NCBI GenBank assembly: GCA_900552735.1
Contig: USBA01000043.1
Span: 1 to 12,001 of the forward strand
Source of the DNA: an uncultured Collinsella sp.
GTDB taxonomy: Bacteria; Actinomycetota; Coriobacteriia; Coriobacteriales; Coriobacteriaceae
Reading direction: 5' to 3'
DNA length: 12,001 bases
Every line of letters starts with the position of its first letter. The first letter of the stretch is position 1. The notes under the pieces are model-generated. The model searched no databases and had not been told where the DNA came from. It worked only from the letters and a program-made list of their open reading frames with translations. A program made the position numbers and the translations under genes. Positions 1 to 6,919 of the stretch are shown here, in pieces.

Positions 1-833
<833 letters not shown>

Positions 834-834
<1 letters not shown>

Positions 835-1742
835 TACTGTTCCTCCAATGCTGAGGCTCCGCCGACGATCTCGTTAATCTCGGTCGTGATCGAAGCCTGG
901 CGCACGCGACTATACGTGCGGGTAAGGGTCGAGATGATCGCGGTGGCGTTTTCCGTCGCGGAGTGCATGGCCTTGCGGCGTGCACCCTGCTCAGCAGCCG
1001 CCGAATCGATCAGGGCCTGGTAGATGACCGTCAGGATATAAGACGGCACAAGCTTGCCGAGAACATGCTCGGGAGAGGGCACGAACTCGAACGTGGACGA
1101 GATGCGCTTAGGGGCGTCGGTCTCGTTCTTACGCGGACCGTGGGCCATAGCGATCATCTCGGGGTCGAGCGGCAACAGATGCTCGACGCGAAGCTCCTGA
1201 TCCACGCGGTTCTTAGCGTGGTGGTAGACAAGCTCGACACGGTCAAGCTCACCGACACGATACGCATCGCAGATATGAGAGGAGATCATGCGGGCCTGAT
1301 TGAAATCGGGCTCGGAGGAATTGCCCTCAAAGTGCATGACGACGTTTGCACGGTCGCGGAAATACGTGGCCGGCTTGCGCCCACACGCGATGATCTCGCA
1401 CTCGATGCCGTCGTTCGCCCAAGAAGCGGCGAGCTTTTCGGCCGTGCGCTCCACCGTCGTATTGAAACCGCCGGCAAGGCCGCGGTCCGAGGCAATAACG
1501 ACAATCAGGCCATGCTTGACGCTCTCATGCTTCTGCAGCATGGGATCGGTGCCCGAGCAGGAGGCGTCACCGGCGACCGTCAACATGACGTCGGTCAGCG
1601 CCTCCTTATAAGGCTCGGCCTGCTTGGAGCGATCGAGGGCACGACGGATCTTGGCCGTAGAGACCATCTCCATCGTGCGCGTGATCTGCTTGGTCGTGGT
1701 AACCGAGGAGATTCGCTTCTTAATGTCGCGAAGGTTGGCCAT
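834..1742 (-). CDS. atpG: F1Fo ATP synthase subunit gamma
   Basis: Central stalk that rotates inside the alpha3beta3 head and links it to the c-ring. The 302-residue product begins MANLRDIKKRISSVTTTKQITRTMEMVSTAK, the conserved N-terminal helix of the family, and ends with the partner C-terminal helix (ARRKAMHSATENATAII, then ITTEINEIVGGASAL), the two helices that form the coiled-coil shaft. The middle part contains the ASDRGLAGGFN signature. Length is normal or slightly long for the family. It starts 5 bases after the atpA stop, with an AGGAG ribosome binding site inside the end of atpA, and its stop overlaps the atpD start by one base. Confidence 0.97.
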
Positions 1743-1747
1743 AGGGC

Positions 1748-3346
1748 TTAGTTCTCCTCTGATCCAGTCGTATCGGCATGGTGCTTGGCCATGAACTGCT
1801 GCTTGAAGTCACCGATAACGCGCAGAAGCTCAGCCTTGGTGTCATCGTCGATCTTCTTGGCGCGAACCTTGTCGAGCAGCGAGCCAAAGCCGTTGTCCAG
1901 GTACTCGATAAGCTCAGCGCGGAAAGGCAGCACGTCGGCGATCTCCAGGTCGTCCAGGAAGCCCTCGTTGCCTGCAAACAGAACTGCAATCTGCTCGCCA
2001 ACCTCAAACGGCTTGTAGCGCGGCTGCTTAAGGAGCTCAGTCATGCGAGCGCCGTGGGTAAGCTGCTTTTGCGTGGCCTCGTCGAGGTCGGAGCCGAACT
2101 GCGTAAAGCCGGCGAGCTCCTGGTACGAAGCGAGGTCCAGACGAAGGTTGCCGGCAACCTGCTTCATGGCCTTGGTCTGAGCGTCGCCACCGACGCGGGA
2201 CACGGAGATGCCCACGTCGACTGCCGGGCGCTGACCCTGGAAGAAGAGCTCGGACTGCAGGTAGATCTGACCATCGGTAATGGAAATGACGTTGGTCGGA
2301 ATGTAGGCCGAGACGTCGCCGTCCTGGGTCTCGATGATCGGCAGTGCCGTCATGGAGCCGTAACCGTTCTTCTTGGACATCTTGACGGCACGCTCGAGCA
2401 GACGAGAGTGCAGGTAGAAGATGTCGCCAGGATAGGCCTCGCGTCCGGGCGGACGATGCAGCGTCAGCGACATCTGACGGTAGGCCACAGCCTGCTTGGA
2501 CAGGTCGTCGTAGATGACGAGCACGTGGCCGCCGGGGTTGGTCTCGCTGGCGGGCTTGCCGTCCTCGCCGTTGTACATGAAGAACTCGCCGATAGCGGCA
2601 CCGGCCATAGGCGCGATGTACTGCATAGGGGCGGAATCGGCAGCGGTGGCCGAAACGATAATGGTGTAGTCGAGCGCACCGTGCTGAGCGAGGGTCTCGC
2701 GGATGTTGGCAACCGTGGAAGCCTTCTGGCCGATGGCGACATAGATGCAGACCATGCCCTTGCCGCGCTGATTGAGGATAGCGTCGATGGCAATGGCGGT
2801 CTTACCGGTCTTACGGTCGCCGATGATAAGCTCGCGCTGGCCGCGGCCGATAGGCACCATGGAGTCGATGGCGAGCAGACCGGTCTGAACCGGCTCGCAC
2901 ACCGGGGTACGGTCGATGACGCCGGGGGCCTTGAACTCGATAGGGCGGCGGTGCGTGGCGACAATGTCACCCAAACCGTCGATGGGCTGGCCGAGCGGAT
3001 TGACGACGCGGCCGAGCATGGCACGGCTCACGGGGATATCCATAATGCGGCCAGTGGTGCGGCACTCGTCGCCTTCCTTGATGGAGTCGACGGCACCAAA
3101 CAGAACGGCGCCGACCTCGTCACGGTCAAGGTTCTGGGCAAGGCCGAAGACGGTCTCACCGGTATCGGAGCTCTTGAACTCCAGAAGCTCGCCTGCCATG
3201 GCGCTCTTGAGGCCGGTGACGCGCGCGATGCCGTCGCCTACCTCGTCGACCGTTGAAACCTCATGCGTATCGACCGTCGCGGAGAGGCTCGTGAGCTGCT
3301 CCTGCAGTTTCTTGGCGATATCCTGGGCATTGAGGGTTTCGGACAT
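1748..3346 (-). CDS. atpA: F1Fo ATP synthase subunit alpha
   Basis: Non-catalytic nucleotide-binding subunit of the F1 head. The product has 532 residues. It shows the Walker A variant GDRKTGKT at residues 176-183 (often GDRQTGKT), VIYDDLSKQAVAYRQ at about 278-291, the PPGREAYPGDIFYLHSRLLERA signature, and SVSRVGG near 381-387 with the arginine finger at R384. A short insert rich in Gly, Pro and Glu (about residues 261-271) lies just before VIYDD; many homologues run straight from MYNG into HVLV there. The ATG at 3344-3346 overlaps the atpH stop in a TAATG junction, and a GGAGGTG ribosome binding site lies inside the end of atpH. Confidence 0.97.
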   Translation of the reverse strand: MSETLNAQDIAKKLQEQLTSLSATVDTHEVSTVDEVGDGIARVTGLKSAMAGELLEFKSSDTGETVFGLAQNLDRDEVGAVLFGAVDSIKEGDECRTTGRIMDIPVSRAMLGRVVNPLGQPIDGLGDIVATHRRPIEFKAPGVIDRTPVCEPVQTGLLAIDSMVPIGRGQRELIIGDRKTGKTAIAIDAILNQRGKGMVCIYVAIGQKASTVANIRETLAQHGALDYTIIVSATAADSAPMQYIAPMAGAAIGEFFMYNGEDGKPASETNPGGHVLVIYDDLSKQAVAYRQMSLTLHRPPGREAYPGDIFYLHSRLLERAVKMSKKNGYGSMTALPIIETQDGDVSAYIPTNVISITDGQIYLQSELFFQGQRPAVDVGISVSRVGGDAQTKAMKQVAGNLRLDLASYQELAGFTQFGSDLDEATQKQLTHGARMTELLKQPRYKPFEVGEQIAVLFAGNEGFLDDLEIADVLPFRAELIEYLDNGFGSLLDKVRAKKIDDDTKAELLRVIGDFKQQFMAKHHADTTGSEEN

Positions 3347-3822
3347 TAGGCTTCACCTCCGTACGAATTAGCAGAGTTTGCGAGGGTCTCCTGCGCGACG
3401 CGCAGCTGCGTCTTGACGGAAATGTCACGACGCTCGCCGCGGGCCTCGAGCACCAGGCCGCCCACGATAGACGGGTCGACCTGCTCGATAAGGAATACCT
3501 TGCGACCGAAGTCCTGCTCGCATTTCTTAGTGATGGTTTGACGCAGCTCGTCGTCGAGCGGGATCGCCGTGGTGACGGTCACGCCCACTACATCCTCGTC
3601 TTCCTCGGCAACATACTTAAAGGCAGCTGCCACCTTGGGAAGAAGGTCGAGCTGGTCGCGCTTGGACATGGTGTCGAGCACGGCGATGATCTCGGGGCTG
3701 GCAGAAGCCAAGCGTTCGATCATCTCGAGGTCCTCGAACACATGGTTCTCGGCCTTAGCGGCTTCCAGAAGGGAGCGCGCGTATGTCTCGAGCACCTTGT
3801 CCTGATAGCGGCTAGTCGGCAT
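3346..3822 (-). CDS. atpH: F1Fo ATP synthase subunit delta
   Basis: Peripheral-stalk subunit that fixes the top of F1 to subunit b so the head does not turn with the rotor. At 158 residues it is a little shorter than the common size near 175-180. The N-terminal part has the helical-domain pattern YARSLLEAAKAEN, and the C-terminus carries the OSCP/delta signature (VDPSIVGGLVLEARGERRDIS), which secures the call. The ATG at 3820-3822 lies inside the end of atpF (11-base overlap) and the TAA stop overlaps the atpA start by one base, so the gene is coupled on both sides. Confidence 0.93.
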   Translation of the reverse strand: MPTSRYQDKVLETYARSLLEAAKAENHVFEDLEMIERLASASPEIIAVLDTMSKRDQLDLLPKVAAAFKYVAEEDEDVVGVTVTTAIPLDDELRQTITKKCEQDFGRKVFLIEQVDPSIVGGLVLEARGERRDISVKTQLRVAQETLANSANSYGGEA

Positions 3823-4414
3823 TCAGGCTACCTGCTTCCTGGATGTAGCGCTCGATGAGCTTCTTCTGCCCGGCCTCGTCCTCGAGTGCCTCGCCCACGA
3901 TCTTGGTGGCGACGGCAACGGACAGGTCGGCGATGGAGCTCGCGGCACCGGCGTAGATGGACTTGCGCTCGTCCTCGACGGTCGTATGGGCCTTGGCGAT
4001 GATCTCCTCGGCCTCCTTGTGAGCAGCCTCGATGATACGGGCACGCTCGGACTCGGCGTCCTTACGGGCCTCGAGAACGATGTCGGCAGCCTGACGACGG
4101 GCGTCGGTGACGATCGAGTCGGACTCAGCGCGCTTGGCGATAGCCTCCTGCTTGGTCTTCTCGGCCTCGTCGAGGCTCTCCTCGATCTTCTTGCCGCGCT
4201 CCTCCATGGTTTTCATGATGCCCGGCAGGGCGACCTTGGCCAGCACGATCCAGATAATCAGGAAGGCGATAAGCGCCGGGATGAACTCCGCCATCTTAGG
4301 GATGAGGATGTCCGCACCGGCGGCGCCGTCCTCGGCGAACGCGGAAACCGGCATGAGCAGCGCGGCCGCGGACGCGGAGAGTGCGATCGCGCTCTTCTGG
4401 GATGAAAGATTCAT
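3812..4414 (-). CDS. atpF: F1Fo ATP synthase subunit b with a signal-peptide-like N-terminus
   Basis: Peripheral stalk linking membrane subunit a to delta/alpha. The 200-residue product has one membrane anchor (about residues 44-60, FIPALIAFLIIWIVLAK), then a long charged helix (about 65-160) rich in Glu, Lys, Ala and Arg that fits the dimeric coiled-coil stalk, and a C-terminal part that binds delta. Unusually, about 27 residues ahead of the anchor look like a cleavable Sec signal peptide: a Lys at position 7, a hydrophobic Ala/Leu core, and a Pro-Val-Ser-Ala-Phe-Ala end followed by Glu-Asp. There is no lipobox cysteine. The ATG at 4412-4414 has a GGAG site 8 bases upstream; later Met codons (21, 41) lack a clear binding site, so the long form is preferred. 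It starts 15 bases after atpE. Confidence 0.95.
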   Translation of the reverse strand: MNLSSQKSAIALSASAAALLMPVSAFAEDGAAGADILIPKMAEFIPALIAFLIIWIVLAKVALPGIMKTMEERGKKIEESLDEAEKTKQEAIAKRAESDSIVTDARRQAADIVLEARKDAESERARIIEAAHKEAEEIIAKAHTTVEDERKSIYAGAASSIADLSVAVATKIVGEALEDEAGQKKLIERYIQEAGSLNAD

Positions 4415-4429
4415 ACTTGACGCTCCGTG

Positions 4430-4624
4430 CTATTTAACGATCAGCGCGACAACGAAGCCGATCAGAGCCAGAGCCTCGCCGAAAGCGGAGCCCATGATGA
4501 AGACGGTGAACACGCGGCCCTGGACCTCAGGCTGACGGGCCATAGCACCCGTAGCACCCAGAGCAGACAGGCCGATAGCAAGACCAGCGCCGATAACACC
4601 GAGACCGTAACCGATAACTCCCAC
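4430..4624 (-). CDS. atpE: F1Fo ATP synthase subunit c (64 residues)
   Basis: Proteolipid that forms the rotor ring and carries the ion across the membrane. It is a two-helix hairpin: helix 1 has the glycine-packed pattern (GYGLGVIGAGLAIG, residues 5-18), the polar loop is ARQPE (29-33), and helix 2 carries the ion-binding Glu at residue 50 in GSAFGEALALIG. Ala follows that Glu, and helix 1 has no Gln at the expected ligand place, so the known sodium-binding pattern is absent and proton coupling is inferred. The length is at the short end of the family. The start is GTG (4622-4624): a stop codon lies a short way upstream in frame, no ATG intervenes, and AAAGGAGG is placed just before it. Confidence 0.95.
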   Translation of the reverse strand: MGVIGYGLGVIGAGLAIGLSALGATGAMARQPEVQGRVFTVFIMGSAFGEALALIGFVVALIVK

Positions 4625-4628
4625 GATT

Positions 4629-4660
4629 CCTCCTTTGTCGTGCGTGTCTTATTTCACGCA
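4629..4660 (-). promoter_or_regulatory. atpE translation-initiation region: hairpin plus strong ribosome binding site
   Basis: In the 124-base gap between atpB and atpE, the minus strand reads TGCGTG, eight loop bases, CACGCA (4641-4660), a perfect 6-bp stem. Four bases later comes AAAGGAGG (4629-4636), four bases before the GTG start. No other internal gap in the operon is this large. Subunit c is needed in about ten copies per complex, and in Escherichia coli the atpE leader is a known translational enhancer. A similar role here is inferred from position; RNA processing at the hairpin is another possibility. Confidence 0.45.
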
Positions 4661-4748
4661 GGATAACCTTTTTATAACTGCCGGGCTCCATGGGTACGGG
4701 CACCGGCGGTTTAACGAATTGCCTTACCTTTAAGGCGCGAACGGAAGA

Positions 4749-5552
4749 CTACTCCTCCTCCGCGACCTCCTCTGCCTCGGAGACATACACGGCGGTAAGG
4801 ACCGTGAAGACGTAAGCCTGGATGGCGCCGACCACAAGCTCGATCGCATAGATCAGGATGAGAATGGCAAGCCAGGCCAGCGAAGGCAGGGCGCCGACGG
4901 CGTGGGCCGCGGAAACCTGCTGAAGCAGCGGCTGCATGAACATGCTCGCCATGATGGCGAACGAGCCCATGACCACGTGTCCTGCGAACATGTTGCAGAA
5001 CAGACGGACGGCGAGCGTGATGAGGCGCAGGAAGGTCGAGAAAAGCTCGACGACCCACACGAGCACGTTCATCGGGAAGCTCACGCCCTGCGGAGCGAGG
5101 CTCTTGATGTAGCCGATCACGCCGTGAGCCTTGCATCCGTAATAGATGAAGTACACGAAGGCGAAGATGGCGAGCGCGGCGGTGGAGCCGATTGCGCCGG
5201 TGCCGGGCTTCATTCCCGGAATCAGGCCGATCATGTTGTTGATCAGGATGAACAGGAAAAGCGAGCACAGGAACGGGAAGTGCTTCTTCCAGTTCTCACC
5301 CACGACACCCTTGCCGATATCGTTCTCGACGTACTCGATGATGTACTCGAAACCGTTGACGAAGAAGCCCTTGGGAACCAAAGTCTGCTTCTTCTTGAAC
5401 ACGGCCAGGACGATCAGGAGCACGATCGTGGAGACGATCAGCCAAAACGAGTACTGCGTGATGCCGCAGCTCAGATCGCCCACGACAGGGGTGGAGCTGA
5501 ACTCGCTGACCAGATGATTAATCTCATCAGGCAGCTTTTCAAAAATTTCCAC
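4749..5552 (-). CDS. atpB: F1Fo ATP synthase subunit a
   Basis: Membrane stator subunit that provides the proton half-channels against the c-ring. The 267-residue product has five or six hydrophobic segments. The family signature LAVRLFCNMFAGH places the essential arginine at R183 (counterpart of E. coli R210), and the last helices hold E238 and Q245 in IELVVGAIQAYVFTVL. NNMIGLIPG near 105-113 is also typical. The C-terminus is unusually acidic (SEAEEVAEEE). The start is GTG (5550-5552), three bases after the stop of the upstream membrane gene, with an AAAGGT site; no ATG in frame would keep the conserved N-terminal part. Confidence 0.96.
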   Translation of the reverse strand: MEIFEKLPDEINHLVSEFSSTPVVGDLSCGITQYSFWLIVSTIVLLIVLAVFKKKQTLVPKGFFVNGFEYIIEYVENDIGKGVVGENWKKHFPFLCSLFLFILINNMIGLIPGMKPGTGAIGSTAALAIFAFVYFIYYGCKAHGVIGYIKSLAPQGVSFPMNVLVWVVELFSTFLRLITLAVRLFCNMFAGHVVMGSFAIMASMFMQPLLQQVSAAHAVGALPSLAWLAILILIYAIELVVGAIQAYVFTVLTAVYVSEAEEVAEEE

Positions 5553-5555
5553 GAC

Positions 5556-5867
5556 TTACCTTTCGACCTCATGAGGATCTCGCAGCGCCTTGGCGACGCG
5601 AACCGCGCAGGCGGCCATAAAGGCCACGAAGCCGATCGCCTCGCCCAGGAGGAACATGCGAAATGCCTCTCCGAACAACACAAACACAACCAAGGTAAAG
5701 ACAAGCAACGCGATTGCCGAGACCGCCAGACTCACCATGCCCTTGAGCATGTCCGCATTCTGTTTATCGTCAAGAACCGGCTTGAGCGTAAAAACAAAGG
5801 GAAGGAAGGCAATTGCGCCCGCGATGGCGCCTGCAACGATAGCGAGCAGATCGGCTATCTGAAACAC
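5556..5867 (-). CDS. Small membrane protein in the atpI position
   Basis: A 103-residue, strongly hydrophobic protein with about three membrane segments (residues 5-28, 45-67 and 70-93) and a charged C-terminus ending DPHEVER. It is the first gene of the atp operon, three bases before atpB, exactly where many bacteria encode AtpI, a non-conserved helper of c-ring assembly and Mg2+ supply. The sequence itself gives no diagnostic motif I can name, so the AtpI-like role rests on position, size and membrane topology. The start is GTG (5865-5867) with GAGGAAG a few bases upstream. Confidence 0.7.
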   Translation of the reverse strand: MFQIADLLAIVAGAIAGAIAFLPFVFTLKPVLDDKQNADMLKGMVSLAVSAIALLVFTLVVFVLFGEAFRMFLLGEAIGFVAFMAACAVRVAKALRDPHEVER

Positions 5868-5929
5868 TGGCTTCCTCGCTTTCCTTTTTTAACGCTTCCC
5901 AGAACAGTTCCCGCCAAACATTGGTGACT

Positions 5930-5957
5930 ATTGTACGAGCCAATCGCTAAAGTACAA
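5930..5957 (-). promoter_or_regulatory. Likely promoter of the atp operon
   Basis: On the minus strand, TTGTAC (5952-5957) and TACAAT (5930-5935) are separated by 16 bases. The -10 box differs from TATAAT at one place; the -35 box keeps only the TTG. The start of transcription would fall near 5923, leaving a leader of about 55 bases before the GTG of the first gene. No better sigma-70-type pair was seen in 5868-6148. Confidence 0.5.
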
Positions 5958-5974
5958 CCGAAAAAGCATCGGTT
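5956..5974. repeat. Inverted repeat at the -35 box of the atp promoter
   Basis: AACCGA and TCGGTT form a perfect 6-bp inverted repeat around a 7-base centre, touching the -35 box of the proposed promoter. It could be a protein-binding site or chance. It is not a convincing terminator because no T run follows on either strand. Confidence 0.35.
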
Positions 5975-6071
5975 AATACGCACCTGTTCGTTTTCTTAAG
6001 ACCTTCTTTATGCCGCAGGTAGGTAATACGTTTTTCTCGAACCCCTCTAGGCTAAACGTCCGTTAACAGGA

Positions 6072-6106
6072 GTGCGCGTGGACGTCTTTTGCTCGCCCGC
6101 GCGCAC
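6072..6106. repeat. Hairpin downstream of upp
   Basis: GTGCGCG (6072-6078) and CGCGCAC (6100-6106) make a perfect 7-bp GC-rich stem around a 21-base loop, starting about 40 bases after the upp stop. It may be part of a 3' end structure, but there is no T run on the minus strand, so an intrinsic terminator is not supported. Confidence 0.3.
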
Positions 6107-6148
6107 CATTTCTTCGTATTTGTGACCGTAGCCGACAAGGCCCGACAA

Positions 6149-6796
6149 CTAGAGCGTGCCGTAGATGCGGTCGCCGGCGTCGCCCAGGCCGGGAACGATG
6201 TAGGCGGCCTCGTTGAGATGGTCATCGATGGCGCACGTATAAATATGTACGTCAGGATCCTTCTCGGTCAGCGACTTGAGGCCCTCGGGCGCGGCGACGA
6301 TGCACAGCATGCGGATGTCCTTGACACCGCGCTCGCGCAGGTAGCTGATAGCCATCTCGGCCGAACCGCCCGTGGCGAGCATGGGGTCGACAACCAGGCA
6401 GATACGCTGGTCGATATCCTTGGGCATCTTGCAGTAATACTCGTGCGGCTCGTGGGTGACCTCGTCGCGCTCCATGCCGATGTGGCCCACGCGAGCGGAG
6501 GGCACCAGGTCGAGGATACCGTCGACCATGCCAAGGCCCGCACGCAGGATGGGCACGATGGCGAGTTTCTTGCCGGCAAGCTGTTTGAACGTGGCGGTAG
6601 TGATGGGGGTCTCGACCTCGACGTCTTCCATAGGCAGGTCGCGCATGGCCTCGTAGCCGTCAAAAAGCGCGAGTTCGCGCACGAGCTGACGGAACTGGTT
6701 GGTGCCGGTGTTTTTGTCGCGCAGGATCGACAGCTTGTGCTGGACGAGCGGATGATCGACAAGCGTCACACGGGACGCATCGTAGGTGACGGTCAT
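6149..6796 (-). CDS. upp: Uracil phosphoribosyltransferase
   Basis: Salvage enzyme that joins uracil to PRPP to give UMP and pyrophosphate in the cytoplasm. The 215-residue product has the PRPP-binding loop VDPMLATGGSA at 136-146 and the C-terminal uracil-binding segment YIVPGLGDAGDRIYGT at 199-214. The N-terminal VDHPLVQHKLSILRD is typical of the family, and length is normal. The ATG at 6794-6796 was chosen because AAAGGGG lies about 9 bases upstream and the protein then begins as its homologues do; a longer frame to 6856 would add 20 residues with no family resemblance. upp commonly sits just upstream of atp in Gram-positive genomes, as here. Confidence 0.96.
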   Translation of the reverse strand: MTVTYDASRVTLVDHPLVQHKLSILRDKNTGTNQFRQLVRELALFDGYEAMRDLPMEDVEVETPITTATFKQLAGKKLAIVPILRAGLGMVDGILDLVPSARVGHIGMERDEVTHEPHEYYCKMPKDIDQRICLVVDPMLATGGSAEMAISYLRERGVKDIRMLCIVAAPEGLKSLTEKDPDVHIYTCAIDDHLNEAAYIVPGLGDAGDRIYGTL

Positions 6797-6831
6797 GGGT
6801 TGATTGCCCCTTTCGTTGCAGCCGCAAAACG

Positions 6832-6847
6832 GCCTTGCTGACAAGGC
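6832..6847 (-). promoter_or_regulatory. Compact hairpin in the upp leader
   Basis: GCCTTG, four loop bases and CAAGGC form a perfect 6-bp stem 35 bases upstream of the upp start, in the 123-base gap after glpK. On the minus strand it is followed by CGTTTTGCGGC, which can itself pair (GCCG with CGGC) and shares the GGC of the first stem, so the two folds exclude each other. Weak terminator and attenuator are both possible; the T run is only four bases. Confidence 0.35.
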
Positions 6848-6919
6848 GCGCAGCAATGTTGCCGCCGCACGCCATGCATAAGTTTAGCGGTTTGTTGTAT
6901 CGAGCAGCCCATCGCAGCC

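Noticed and set aside
1778..3256. A 492-codon open frame on the plus strand opposite atpA
   Set aside because: It mirrors atpA, which has every family motif. Long antisense frames follow from GC-rich codon bias, and the translated product has no coherent domain.
4902..5927. A 341-codon open frame on the plus strand opposite atpB and its upstream neighbour
   Set aside because: The product is rich in His, Asp, Glu and Arg without any domain, as expected from the complement of membrane-protein codons.
6028..6059. ACGTTT/AAACGT inverted repeat with TTCGAG nearby, briefly considered as a tRNA T-arm
   Set aside because: No acceptor, D or anticodon arm can be drawn around it.
6089..6841. A 250-codon open frame on the plus strand opposite upp
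   Set aside because: It is antisense to a clearly coding gene and its product reads as a composition artefact.
6797..6856. A longer N-terminus for upp
   Set aside because: The extra 20 residues do not resemble the family and include the leader hairpin; the internal ATG has a proper ribosome binding site.
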